Numbered from the stretch's first letter, positions 36,187-44,780 are shown. The stretch: 64,000 bases of DNA from Bradyrhizobium sp. CB1717 (GCF_029714325.1 NZ_CP121666.1:4960001-5024000), one strand, 5' to 3'. Notes: a model not told the origin generated them from the sequence alone. Translations and numbers: made by a program.

Positions 36187-36606
36187 TTACCTCGTCCTGT
36201 CAGCGAGAGCGGACTTGACCGCCGGACTGGCATGCAGGGCCCCCAGCACAGAGACCGATGCAATCGTCGCGCGGGCAAGCTCGGGCGTGACGTCCTGCGC
36301 GATGGTGGCGAGACCCAGAACATTGATGTGCAGCATCTCGCCCGCCCTCCGCGCCGCCTCGAGATCCTCGCGGCTGTAGTGTCGCAAGCCCAGGTCCAGG
36401 CTCTTTCGCGCCGTGGACTGCTTGACCACGTCGGCATGGCGTTCGAGCTGGTTGCGGATGGCGGTCCGGATGAAATCCGTGCGGTTCGAGTAGAAGCCTT
36501 CCTGCACCATCAAGTCGACCTGACCGAGATCGACAAAACCAAGATTGATCGTGATTTTTTCCGTGTCGGAAGGCTTTGGTCGAATTTCGTGAACGTTGCT
36601 CGGCAT
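36187..36606 (-). CDS. Ribbon-helix-helix regulator
   Basis: 139 residues; KITINLGFVDLGQVDLMVQEG (strand then helix) and NRTDFIRTAIRNQLERH form the CopG/MetJ-type RHH fold. The C-terminal half is helical and may sense a ligand or oligomerise. The start is the ATG at 36606 (a GTG precedes it). It lies directly upstream of the esterase gene, which it probably controls together with itself. Confidence 0.8.
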   Translation of the reverse strand: MPSNVHEIRPKPSDTEKITINLGFVDLGQVDLMVQEGFYSNRTDFIRTAIRNQLERHADVVKQSTARKSLDLGLRHYSREDLEAARRAGEMLHINVLGLATIAQDVTPELARATIASVSVLGALHASPAVKSALADRTR

Positions 36607-36613
36607 CACATCA

Positions 36614-36651
36614 CCATCCTGATGGCATCCAGTTGGATGGTATATGGATGG
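36614..36651. promoter_or_regulatory. Candidate RHH operator (TGGATGG repeats)
   Basis: TGGATGG at 36634 and 36645 stand 11 bp apart (one turn), and an inverted CCATCC lies at 36614. All are within 50 bp upstream of the RHH gene start, the place and repeat form expected for an autoregulating RHH dimer pair. Confidence 0.5.
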
Positions 36652-36780
36652 GCTAGCCTATGCGTCAAGGGGGGCGTGCACAGACGGGGGGCGAGATATC
36701 TGGGATCCAGAGCGATCTGGCGAGGCTCACGCGTCTGCGGGCGGCTGCCGCCGTGAGGACGGTCGGACCGGCGAAGCCGT

Positions 36781-37050
36781 CTAGTCGGACTCCGTCGGGC
36801 ACTCCGGGCAGGTGTCGCCAATCGAGCTAAGCACCTCGTGGATCTCTGCGACGGCTTCGTCTAAAGAAATCCCGGCTGGCGGATCGTGGCGCGCGATTTC
36901 TAAGGCACGCTCGCTGGCGTGTGGATCGGCGCGGTCTTTCATCCAGCCGTGTTCTTCGCACTCGCGGATGGCGCCGGCTTCGTGCAGCACGGAAATAGCC
37001 CATCCGCGAAGGGTTCGTATCGCCGGCCGTCGTTCCTTAGTCATCAGCAT
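36781..37050 (-). CDS. Small hypothetical protein (89 aa)
   Basis: MLMTKERRPAIRTLRGWAIS is followed by CEEHGWMKDRADPHASERALEIA and a C-terminal CPEC. GGGAGCG precedes the start. This helical soluble type is familiar from Bradyrhizobium genomes; function unknown. Confidence 0.6.
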   Translation of the reverse strand: MLMTKERRPAIRTLRGWAISVLHEAGAIRECEEHGWMKDRADPHASERALEIARHDPPAGISLDEAVAEIHEVLSSIGDTCPECPTESD

Positions 37051-37178
37051 CAAGATCGCTCCCGCCAGGACGAATCCTTCCGCCCGCCTGCTCGTTCCGG
37101 GCGGTTAGCACGGGTCAGGGATTCGCAATCGGCAGAGCTCGGGCTTGTCCACGTGTTCCGCGGCGTCTGTGCAGAACT

Positions 37179-37901
37179 CTATGTCGCCGGCGGGGGATCT
37201 TCCTTCACGCCGCGTGCGACGATCCGCAGCGCTCCGTCCGGAAGCGGGCGCTGCAGCTTCAGAGCTTCGTCCGCAGGAGCGGTCATCCAGGTCTCGACCT
37301 CCTCTGGCGTCGTCAGAATCACGGGCATCGCTTTCGGATGGATGGCACCGACCTCGGCATTCGCTTCTGTCGTCAGAAACGCATAGAGGTTGTTCGTGGT
37401 CTCACCTTCCTTGACCTTCCGGACCGACGTCCAGTTGGTCCAAATGCCAGCGAAGCACGCGATCGGGCGGCTCTCGTCGAGTGCGAACCAGATGTCGCCG
37501 CCCTCGGCCTTGTTGAACTCGCTGAAGGAGTTGAACGGCACCACGCATCGGTGCTCCGGCCCAAGCCAGCGGGTCCAATGTTTACTTCTCACGTTGCGGA
37601 TGTTGGTCGTGCCGCCGTCGGGCTCCATCCGAAGCAATTCCTTGAAATCGATGGTCTGGCCCTTCGCTTGCAGTTTCTCCGCGCGCTTCTTCGTCGCGTC
37701 CATCAGCGCCGTCGATGACGACGGCATGCCCCATCGCGCGATCGCGAGCTCGCGGCCGTCGGCACCGGTCCTGACGATCGGCGCCTTGTAGTCCGGAAAT
37801 ACGCCCGGCATCGGCGCGAGGTTTCCGACGTATCGGTTGACGACACGGAACAACTGCTGGATGGCCGCCTGATTGGTCGTAATGCTGTAGAGATTGCAGA
37901 T
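37179..37901 (-). CDS. SRAP (YedK/HMCES-type) protein with ATC at the expected start
   Basis: The body, from CNLYSITTNQAAIQQLFRVV, through GMPSSSTALMDATKK, NIRNVRS and RCVVPFNSFSEF to HPKAMPVILTTPEEV, is a typical SOS-response-associated peptidase that traps abasic sites in DNA. Its catalytic Cys must be residue 2 after Met removal. Here the codon before that Cys (37899-37901) is ATC, not ATG, although a G-rich ribosome-binding-like stretch stands 7-9 bases upstream. No ATG, GTG or TTG lies close upstream in frame; the nearest near-cognate is a CTG eight codons earlier. Either initiation is at a rare AUC, or the gene is impaired. The listed coordinates begin at ATC. Confidence 0.75.
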   Translation of the reverse strand: MCNLYSITTNQAAIQQLFRVVNRYVGNLAPMPGVFPDYKAPIVRTGADGRELAIARWGMPSSSTALMDATKKRAEKLQAKGQTIDFKELLRMEPDGGTTNIRNVRSKHWTRWLGPEHRCVVPFNSFSEFNKAEGGDIWFALDESRPIACFAGIWTNWTSVRKVKEGETTNNLYAFLTTEANAEVGAIHPKAMPVILTTPEEVETWMTAPADEALKLQRPLPDGALRIVARGVKEDPPPAT

Positions 37902-38166
37902 GTGGACGGCCCCCCCGCTTGTCAGGATTTTAGCAGACTTCTGGCCAGATCGCTTGCTATCAGATGTCCGGCCTGTTTGCGCGGACAAAGCCCGCTGGCC
38001 AAGATGGTGTTCGCTACGCACGCTCCAAGCACATAGGCGACATTCGTGATGCCAGTGTAATCTACGGAAGCTCGCGCGTATTGACCGATCGGTCCTTCCA
38101 TCTACTGCGTCCTGCAAGTTCGTGGGTCATCCGGCGAGCAATCTCGGCCGGTACACTGAGTTCAGA

Positions 38167-39195
38167 TCAGATGGGCATGGCGGCTACCGGCCGGTTGTAC
38201 ACGCCACCCGATATCATCAAGCGCCAGGCGATACGGGCGAACTTGTTGGCTAAGGCCACCGCGACTAACTTCGGCGGCTTTCGCTCCAGCAGCGAAGTGA
38301 GCCAGGGTGTCGGCTTATGACGGCCCTTTCGAATGTGCCTCAGCAGCGCGGTCGCGCCGACAATCAACGTCGATCGGAGCATTGAATCTCCGGCCTTTGT
38401 GATACCGCCATATCGTTGCCGGCCGCCAGTTGAGTGATCCTTGGGGGTCAGTCCGAGCCAAGCCGCGAAGTCGCGGCCTGATCTGAACGTCTCCGGCGGG
38501 GGCGCCTTCATGCTTAGCATGGACGACCCAATCGGACCGACGCCAGGAATCGTCGCGATCCGCCTGCTGACATCATCCTCACGATGCCACTTCATCAGCT
38601 TGGCTTCGATCTTTGCCAGGCGGGCTTCGACCGCGGCATACTCCTCCGCCTGAAGGCGGAAGAGATCCCGCGCCATTTCCGGTAAGTTGTCATCCTCGAG
38701 CACCCGCTTGATAAGTGCCGTGACGTTCTGCCGACCGGCGGGGCCAACGATGCCAAACTCAGCCGCATAACTCCTGAAGGCATTAGAAAGCTGCGACTTC
38801 ACGCTGACCAGGCGTTCCCGCACGGTCATCAACATGCAGGCCGCTTGCCGTTCTTTTGACTTCACCGGTACAAACCGCATACTCGGCCGGGTGACCGCCT
38901 CGCACAGCGCCTCGGCATCGGCCGCGTCGTTCTTGCCGCGCTTTACGTAAGCCTTCACATATTGGGGCGGGATCAGCTTCACTTCATGACCAAACGACTG
39001 CAGCAGGCGCGCCCAGTGATGCGAACTGCCGCAGGACTCAATGGCGACGAGGACCGGCGGAAGGCGCTCGAAGTAGCGGATCATCTCGGCTCGCCGAAAC
39101 TGCCGCCGGACGACTACTGCCTCGTTCTCGTCAACACCGTGAAGCTGGAAGACCGACTTGGAAGTGTCCATACCGATACGAATGGGAAGATTCAT
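38167..39195 (-). mobile_element. IS110-family transposase (342 aa)
   Basis: The N-terminal DEDD domain shows GMDTSKSVF (first Asp), AIESCGSSHHWAR (Glu) and RGKNDAADAEALCEA (two Asp). The C-terminal Transposase_20 domain has ATIPGVGPIGSSML and AAWLGLTPKDHSTGG with the catalytic Ser region. The frame appears intact. IS110 elements usually lack terminal inverted repeats and insert site-specifically with a bridge RNA encoded in the flank; I cannot define the ends or that RNA by eye. The candidate flanks are 37902-38166 and 39196-39303. Confidence 0.9.
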
Positions 39196-39303
39196 CAGAC
39201 TTTCCTCTCATCTAGCTATGACGCCAGAGCGCCATAGAACCGTGGGGATGAGAGGCCGTCCACACCAGCACATGCTCCCCACTATCCTGATTCCAAGTCA
39301 AAG

Positions 39304-39729
39304 CTAACGCTCTTCGGTCGGATGCACCCACTTGTAAGGCGTGATCTGCCTTGTCTCAGTCAGTTTGATCATGCGGGCGGGCGGCGCGTAGCGAGTAGTG
39401 CGGCACGATCGACACTTGAGGGAAGCTTCTAACTTCCAGAGCGGCGTATCCTGAGGCCGGCGGATGGCGTCCAGCGGGACACTGGAGCGCGCCTTACAGC
39501 GGGAGCACTCGACCTCTAACCAGGCAAGCCCGCCATTGAGGCATTGACCTATTGTCGGGGAGGGTTGGGCAGGGCCGCCGTAGCCTTCCATGCGGACGGA
39601 CCAGGCTTCTGCCTCCGCTCGGTCGGCCTCTCGAACGGCCTTCTGGGCACGCTCACGGGCTCCCTGGGCGTGGATCTTCGCGCCCATAATCCGGCCGCCC
39701 CAGATGACCTCTCGCGACTTGGTGCTCAT
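39304..39729 (-). CDS. Zinc-ribbon-like conserved-type protein (141 aa)
   Basis: After MSTKSREVIWGGRIMGAKIH the first half is helical and charged; the second half carries CSRCKARSSVPLDAI and LKCRSCRTTRYAPP, two CxxC pairs likely to hold zinc. It ends ITPYKWVHPTEER. I recognise the type from Bradyrhizobium, often next to serine recombinases as here. A start at the second Met (39687) is possible. A decayed copy of its 5-prime end lies at 42788. Confidence 0.7.
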   Translation of the reverse strand: MSTKSREVIWGGRIMGAKIHAQGARERAQKAVREADRAEAEAWSVRMEGYGGPAQPSPTIGQCLNGGLAWLEVECSRCKARSSVPLDAIRRPQDTPLWKLEASLKCRSCRTTRYAPPARMIKLTETRQITPYKWVHPTEER

Positions 39730-39861
39730 GCGAGACAGAATCCGACGAACAGAGCGGAAGGCAAGCCGCTAGGCCTAGAGAGATCCCGCGCCATCGTGCC
39801 AAAAGGTTGGTCAAGGACGAGCACCCGCCCTCAGGAATAATTTTGAAATACCGAAATTCCA

Positions 39862-39903
39862 CTTGCTCCGTCGGGCAAAACAGTGGTTCATAAGATGCTG
39901 GCT
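39862..39903 (+). repeat. 42-bp direct repeat, copy 1 (before the intact recombinase)
   Basis: CTTGCTCCGTCGGGCAAAAC then AG-TGGTTCATAAGATGCTGGCT. It recurs at 43235 with one mismatch and one extra base, again upstream of a serine recombinase gene. Confidence 0.85.
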
Positions 39904-39929
39904 CTAACTGCGTTAAGGGAACCGGCGCT

Positions 39930-40151
39930 ATGGCGGACGAAGTAGAGGTCTCTTCCGAACTGTCGAAAATTGCAAAGCTGAATGGGGACTTCAGGAAGAA
40001 CTACGGCACATTGCTTGGCGCGATTCTGTATCTGCGCTCGATCAGCGCAGCGCGTAAGGCATCCCATTGGGGCGGACTAATCGTAGCCTTTGCGACAGCC
40101 ATTCTGACGTGGATAGCGAAGTACGGATTGCCGTGGGGGAGCCCATCGTGA
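39930..40151 (+). CDS. Small single-helix membrane protein (73 aa)
   Basis: MADEVEVSSELSKIAKLNGD gives an acidic N-terminus; LIVAFATAILTWIAKYGLPW (~50-69) is a C-terminal membrane helix. It lies between the 42-bp repeat and the recombinase on the same strand. Function unknown. Confidence 0.5.
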   Translation: MADEVEVSSELSKIAKLNGDFRKNYGTLLGAILYLRSISAARKASHWGGLIVAFATAILTWIAKYGLPWGSPS

Positions 40152-40222
40152 AGACGTGAATTTCGTGCTCTGGGCTCGCTGCCTTAAATTGTTGGGAGCG
40201 CGACGTGTTGGAGGTGGGTCCG

Positions 40223-41809
40223 ATGACCAACGCGCTCGTTCCGCAGAAAATCTGTCTGCCGAAATCACAGCGGGCGCGGCGCGCTGCGCAATACGTCCGG
40301 ATGTCGACCGACTATCAGCAGTATTCCATTGCAAATCAGTTTGCGGTCATCGCTGCTTACGCGCAGAAGTTCGATCTAGAGATTGTCAGCACCTACCGAG
40401 ACGATGGCAAGAGTGGGCTTCAGATCAAGGGTAGGACCGGCCTCCAAGATCTAATCGATGACGTACAGAGCGCACGTGCCGATTTCAGCTGCATCCTTGT
40501 CTTCGATGTCAGCAGGTGGGGACGATTTCAGGACGTCGATGAAAGCGCGTACTACGAGTTCATCTGCAAGAGAGCCGGTGTCAGAGTTATTTATTGTGCC
40601 GAGCTGTTCGGCAATGACGGGGGGTTGATGGCGAGCCTCGCAAAGAACGTCAAGCGAGCCATGGCAGCCGAATGGAGCCGAGAGCGATCTGAAAAAGTCC
40701 ACGCGGGCGCCTGCTTCCTATCTCGCTTGGGATTCAGGCAAGGCGGCCGGCCATGTCTGGGTTTGCGAAGAGAGCTGATCGATATCAGTGGCCGCTCGCG
40801 CGGCGTTTTGCAAAAGGGCGAGCGGAAGTATCTTCAGACCGACAGGGTCATTCTGCGACATGGCCCCGCTGAAGAGGTCGAGCTAGTGCGCTCGATCTTT
40901 CGGCAGTTCGCGCTTAAAAAAATGAAAGAGGTCCAGATCGCACGATGGCTCAATTCCATAAAGGTTGGGTGCCCGACTGGCCGTCCTTGGACCGCCTGGA
41001 TCGTCCACAACATGCTGACAAACGAAAACTATATCGGCAATATTGTTTATAATCGTCATCCATTTCGGCTTCGAGAGCGTCGTTGGTTTAATCCACCTGA
41101 TCGATGGGTGCGAAAAGCCGGCGCTTTCGAGCCTGTGGTCGAACCCCGGCTCTTCGCGAGGGCTCAGGACATTATCGCTACCCGCAAGAAATTCCGGGAG
41201 CGGTCCAACGAAGAGTTGTTAAAGCAACTCAGAATCGCTTTGCACAAAAACGGCCGACTTACGCGGGCCATCATAGAGAAAACGCCCGGGATGTCCCGTC
41301 CGTCGGTCTACCAACTGCGGTTTGGGACCCTCAGGAATGCCTTTAGCCTGATCGGTTACACCCCTGAGCGGGATTGTGAGTATATCGATACACGTCAGGA
41401 TCGATGTGCTCTGTTGCAGGAGATTTCCTTAAGGTTGGCAACCGCTCTCGCGGAGTTCGGGGAAGATGTACGGCTCGATCAGTTCACGTCAAAGATCGAA
41501 GTAAGGGGCATCGCAATCGTTTTTCGTACGGCTCGCACTTCCGACGACGGGAATGAACGTCATTCCAGCATCTGGACCGTCAAGCGAGAGCAGCAGACAA
41601 CGTCCGGGCTAGCGATCATTGCAAGGCTCGACGCCTCAAACAAGGCTCCTCGCGATTTTTTCGTAGTGCCCGTCTCGACAATTTCGCAGCGCTTGAGATT
41701 TTCGGAAAATAGCCTCAGCCGCTACGGCTTGCGTCCAATTGAGGCGGTCGACGGCGTCATTCGCGCGGTCAAACGCCGCCTCCAGAAATCGGATACTGTC
41801 CGTATTTGA
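40223..41809 (+). CDS. Large serine recombinase (528 aa)
   Basis: The ATG at 40223 has GGAGG upstream. The resolvase domain (~15-160) has AAQYVRMSTDYQQYSIANQF with the nucleophile Ser in RMSTD, then CILVFDVSRWGRFQD. The recombinase domain (~175-300) has GRPWTAWIVHNMLTNENYIG. The rest includes an HTH-like tail (LTRAIIEKTPGMSRPSVYQ). This class integrates and excises elements or inverts segments. A truncated relative lies at 43305, so the pair reflects duplication or nested insertion. Confidence 0.88.
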   Translation: MTNALVPQKICLPKSQRARRAAQYVRMSTDYQQYSIANQFAVIAAYAQKFDLEIVSTYRDDGKSGLQIKGRTGLQDLIDDVQSARADFSCILVFDVSRWGRFQDVDESAYYEFICKRAGVRVIYCAELFGNDGGLMASLAKNVKRAMAAEWSRERSEKVHAGACFLSRLGFRQGGRPCLGLRRELIDISGRSRGVLQKGERKYLQTDRVILRHGPAEEVELVRSIFRQFALKKMKEVQIARWLNSIKVGCPTGRPWTAWIVHNMLTNENYIGNIVYNRHPFRLRERRWFNPPDRWVRKAGAFEPVVEPRLFARAQDIIATRKKFRERSNEELLKQLRIALHKNGRLTRAIIEKTPGMSRPSVYQLRFGTLRNAFSLIGYTPERDCEYIDTRQDRCALLQEISLRLATALAEFGEDVRLDQFTSKIEVRGIAIVFRTARTSDDGNERHSSIWTVKREQQTTSGLAIIARLDASNKAPRDFFVVPVSTISQRLRFSENSLSRYGLRPIEAVDGVIRAVKRRLQKSDTVRI

Positions 41810-42147
41810 TGGGCGGGTCAATGCGCGACGGCCTCGCCAACGCTGACACTGTACGTGGCGAGGCCGCCTGCGCTCCGGGTCACCAGGGCTGGTATTTGCC
41901 CGGAGGAATACCGATCTTACCACCGCCATCAGGAATAACGATTGCCCGAAAGAGGCACTCACTCCGGGATCTCGGAATCGAAAGGGGCCATCTCGCGATA
42001 GCCCCCTTGCCGGTTGCAATGATGTCCTACTGAAATGCCAGCCCCGGCCTGCGTATTACTACTTATTCCCGGAGCAATTGTGGAGTCCGCAAAACTGCGG
42101 TGTTTCATTACTAAGAATCCCAGACTGTCCTAATCTGCCCTCGCGGG

Positions 42148-42163
42148 TGTCCTAATTAGGACA
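42148..42163. repeat. 16-bp palindrome TGTCCTAATTAGGACA
   Basis: A perfect palindrome in the gap behind the recombinase (41810-42316, no convincing gene). A half-site TGTCCTAAT also occurs at 42126, and two TTAGGACAC copies lie at 42738 and 42760. Confidence 0.6.
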
Positions 42164-42236
42164 GCACCGTTGGTCGCGGGACAGGACGTTCATGAGGGCG
42201 CAATCTCGCTGAGGCTGCAACCCAAAGCGGTCCCGG

Positions 42237-42307
42237 TGGCTCAGGACGCCGGATTCGGACCGGCATCTCCACACTCGTAGGGGCGGGTGTCCCGTTAGAC
42301 GAGAGGC
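42237..42307 (-). tRNA. tRNA-like remnant with T-arm and CCA end
   Basis: On the minus strand a D-arm-like CGTCTAACGGGACA is followed by a CTACGAG anticodon-loop-like stretch and a perfect T-arm GCCGG-TCCGAAT-CCGGC, and it ends GTCCTGAGCCA. The 5-prime acceptor strand does not pair with GTCCTGA and the anticodon stem is poor, so it cannot fold as a functional tRNA. It may be the 3-prime end of a tRNA gene used as an attachment site, or a decayed tRNA. Confidence 0.3.
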
Positions 42308-42316
42308 GGCCTTGCT

Positions 42317-42508
42317 TTAACTGATGCGATCTTCTGGATTGAGAATCGGGCCAGTGCGGCGTGTCTCCGCAGCCTTTGCCTTCTCGGCTTTGTCGTATTG
42401 CTCAAGGGCGAGGAGGTGGAGAGCCGCAGCTTTTGTTGGCTCTGGTTCTGCAAGTGATAGCCGAGCTGCGAGCACGGCTTGGCGAAGGTGATATTCCGCA
42501 GACGGCAC
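42317..42508 (-). CDS. Small helical protein (63 aa), possibly a gene remnant
   Basis: From a GTG (MPSAEYHLRQAVLAARLSLA) the protein continues with KAAALHLLALEQYDKAEKAK. It looks like a genuine Ala/Leu/Glu helical protein of a type seen in rhizobia. The upstream in-frame part looks like unrelated sequence, so this could be a short gene or a remnant. Confidence 0.4.
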   Translation of the reverse strand: MPSAEYHLRQAVLAARLSLAEPEPTKAAALHLLALEQYDKAEKAKAAETRRTGPILNPEDRIS

Positions 42509-42737
42509 GCTTTCGACTCTCCAATGGCCCCACAGCCAATGGACTCGAAAACCAAAGAACCCGAACTCCGTTCCGGGCTTTTGTACAAAAATGCACGCAA
42601 GCAATAGACAAGGCCTCGGCTCCGGGGCAGGCGGGCGGCTGAGGCCTTGTGGATCACGTTGTCGAGGCGCGATCCGGAACCATCAACTTAGTGCTTTTGG
42701 TTCCGTTCGGAGCATCGGGGTTAGTGAGCATTACCCG

Positions 42738-42768
42738 TTAGGACACTCGCAAATTCGAATTAGGACAC
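42738..42768. repeat. Two TTAGGACAC direct repeats, 22 bp apart
   Basis: Copies at 42738-42746 and 42760-42768, two helical turns apart, on the same face of the DNA. They match the half-sites of the palindrome at 42148. Confidence 0.6.
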
Positions 42769-42787
42769 TGGGGGTCAAATACGGACC

Positions 42788-42840
42788 CCGGCCGCCCCAG
42801 ACGACCTCTCCTGACTTTATGCCCATGCCGACAATGCCGA
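42788..42840 (-). pseudogene. Remnant of the zinc-ribbon gene 5-prime end
   Basis: The bases resemble 39694-39747 (ccggccgccccaga.gacctctc..gactt.atgc.catgc), the start region of the zinc-ribbon gene, with point changes. The rest of the gene is missing. It marks a second, decayed copy of the recombinase module. Confidence 0.6.
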
Positions 42841-42934
42841 GGGCCGGAGGCTGACAAATCATCAACTTATGGGGGCTCGGAACGCACAAAGACGACTACC
42901 TGTCGCCGGCTGTGGAGGACTCGAGCCATGTAAA

Positions 42935-43123
42935 CTACTCGCTCGTCGCGGCGAGCCGCCACGCGGCGACGTCCGCAGCGGCGTGACATTGTTCGCAGGT
43001 GAGATGTCCCGCGGGGAGCGAGCGGCCGCGCGAGAGGTTGGCCGGCGATGCCGCCTTCAGGCAATTCGGACAGACCAACGCGACTCTTCGCAGTCGCCAG
43101 CGCTGTAGAAGAAACGAAAGCAT
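42935..43123 (-). CDS. Small zinc-finger-like protein (62 aa)
   Basis: MLSFLLQRWRLRRVALVCPN opens it, with CPNCLKA and HLTCEQCHAAAD giving two CxxC pairs for a metal. I recognise this as a frequent short rhizobial protein of unknown role. It faces away from the recombinase remnant. Confidence 0.55.
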   Translation of the reverse strand: MLSFLLQRWRLRRVALVCPNCLKAASPANLSRGRSLPAGHLTCEQCHAAADVAAWRLAATSE

Positions 43124-43179
43124 TGCAGCAGTCCCCTGAGAATAGTTCTATCTGGAGGATAGGGGAATGTTAAGTGCAC

Positions 43180-43195
43180 TTTAGGCGAGCCTAAA
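43180..43195. repeat. Inverted repeat TTTAGGC-GA-GCCTAAA
   Basis: 7-bp perfect arms around GA, 40 bp upstream of the second copy of the 42-bp repeat. Could be an operator; too short for a firm call. Confidence 0.4.
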
Positions 43196-43234
43196 TTCCG
43201 ACTGCCAGAAAGTTCGGATATCGCGAAACTTTCG

Positions 43235-43277
43235 CTTGCTCCGTCGGGCAAAACAGGTGGTTCATAAGACGCTGGCT
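43235..43277 (+). repeat. 42-bp direct repeat, copy 2 (before the recombinase remnant)
   Basis: Same sequence as 39862-39903 except for one inserted G and one T-to-C change. It precedes the truncated serine recombinase at the position the first copy holds before the intact module. Confidence 0.85.
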
Positions 43278-43304
43278 TCAGCTTGATGCGATAGGGAACG
43301 TTCC

Positions 43305-43562
43305 ATCGCGACTGAACTCACTGTCCATAGTACCAAGCTGCCCCAACGTCGTGAGCACGAGCTCCGGGCTGCGCAGTACATCCGGATGTCGACGGATCGA
43401 CAGCAATACTCGATCGCAAATCAGATGGCGTTGATCGCGGGCTACGCAGCTGAGCATCGTCTTACTATTGTGCGCACCTTTATCGATGAAGGCATTAGTG
43501 GGTTGAGGATCAACAACCGGCAGGGGCTCATTGGTCTGCTCAACGAGATAGGCCAAAGCCTC
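43305..43562 (+). pseudogene. Truncated serine recombinase
   Basis: The frame reads TELTVHSTKLPQRREHELRA, AAQYIRMSTDRQQYSIANQM, IVRTFIDEGISGLRINNRQG and then breaks off after LLNEIGQS. It aligns over ~85 residues with the resolvase domain of the intact recombinase at 40223. The catalytic Ser is present but the rest of the enzyme is missing. The codon at the expected start is ATC, and no good start lies upstream. The next 700 bp (43563-44270) hold no gene I can support. Confidence 0.75.
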
Positions 43563-44109
43563 GGACTTTTTTCTTTTCAGTCCCATGCGTTACGCTCTAG
43601 TTTGTACAGTTATCTTGAGAAAGGCCGGCAAGGGTCCAGGATCCCTTCGCCTGTAGCAAGGGGCCTTGGGGACGGGCAGGGCAGCGCGGGGGCACAGTCG
43701 GCGGATCACCGCTCCGCCGAACCTCGTTACAATGGCTCGCGTTTTTGTGCGCGCCGACGAAAGCTACGGTTGGAAACTACGGTCGTCACGCTTCTTTCGC
43801 GCGCAACATTCACTACTTGTCTGAAAGGGCAGGGAGGCTTCATTTAGCGTCAAGTTCATCCTTGATCCCGACCCGTCGAGGAACGCCATACTCTCGACTC
43901 GACTTTGGTGGCCGGGTCAGCCGCTTGCGGCTTTGCGGCAGCCCTAATCAAAGGAGGTTGTTGTCGCGTGGATGACTCCCGCGTCGAAGGTGGCCGTGCG
44001 AATCTAACCATCGTCCGACGAGGTGCTTGAATAGCTTGGTCGCCATGTCGGCTTTCTGCCCATCCGCAAGTGTCGGCATGCCTCGTCGAGGTCTGTTCAA
44101 GGGGATATA

Positions 44110-44165
44110 GCGGACTAGATTTGCTCACCTTGAGTTCTTCGCATTTTGACCCATTTCGGACATCG
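44110..44165 (+). repeat. Dispersed repeat, copy A
   Basis: GCGGACTAG.TTTGCTCAC.T.GAGTT.TT.GCATTTTGACCCA..TCGGAC recurs at 45149-45204 in the same orientation, roughly 80% alike. It flanks the lipocalin-like gene together with copy B. Confidence 0.75.
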
Positions 44166-44270
44166 TTGCGGACCCACTCACTCGATCACTTCGGGGTACC
44201 GAGGCTTGGCTTGCCGGTCGGGGGGCCGAGTTCTGAAACCAGTGCCCGTGGCGACGGATTGACCAAAGGA

Positions 44271-44780
44271 TCACTCGGCTGCGCTTGTCGCGCGTTTCAG
44301 AGTTACCACAGCAATTCCCCCACCGGATGCCGGTGTAGGATTCTTATACGTGAGCTCATCGCCGTTGATTGCGATGAAACGCGTCTGATTCGTATTGTCC
44401 CACGCGGGAAAGCTGCCGCCGATAATATGTAAGGATATTGAATTCTCAGATTCATTGACTTTGTAGTCGCCAAACATCACGATTAGCCCCTCCAGAACAG
44501 CTTTGCTTTGCTCGGCAGTCGGAAAATCGCGGCGGGCAAATTTTGATCGTCTCGGACGCATGAGATTGATTGAGAAGTGATCTGCTGCATCGAACATGAA
44601 ATATCCTTTCGGATCGGAACCAAATACTTCGGTTGTTTTCCCGGTCCTTTCCTTCACGTTTACAAATGAAACGACGCTCCAAGTGCCTACAAGCTGCTGT
44701 TTGAGCGGCTCTGCGGCTCCCGCGGATAACGTGGCGCATGTAAGAGCTGCGGCTATCGAAGCTGACAATAGTGCTTTCAT
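44271..44780 (-). CDS. Exported lipocalin-like protein (169 aa)
   Basis: Signal peptide MKALLSASIAAALTCATLSA, cleavage near AGAAEP. The mature protein begins LVGTWSVVSFVN and runs through TEVFGSDPKGYFMFDAADH, VMFGDYKVNESEN and SISLHIIGGSFPAWDNTNQTR in steady beta strands. This is the lipocalin-like domain found in many proteobacterial exported proteins. Ligand and role are unknown. The gene is bounded by the two dispersed repeats and may be a cargo gene. Confidence 0.75.
   Translation of the reverse strand: MKALLSASIAAALTCATLSAGAAEPLKQQLVGTWSVVSFVNVKERTGKTTEVFGSDPKGYFMFDAADHFSINLMRPRRSKFARRDFPTAEQSKAVLEGLIVMFGDYKVNESENSISLHIIGGSFPAWDNTNQTRFIAINGDELTYKNPTPASGGGIAVVTLKRATSAAE

Noticed and set aside
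42237..42307. Calling this an intact tRNA-Arg (ACG-like loop)
   Set aside because: The acceptor strands do not pair and the anticodon stem has several mismatches; kept only as a low-confidence remnant.
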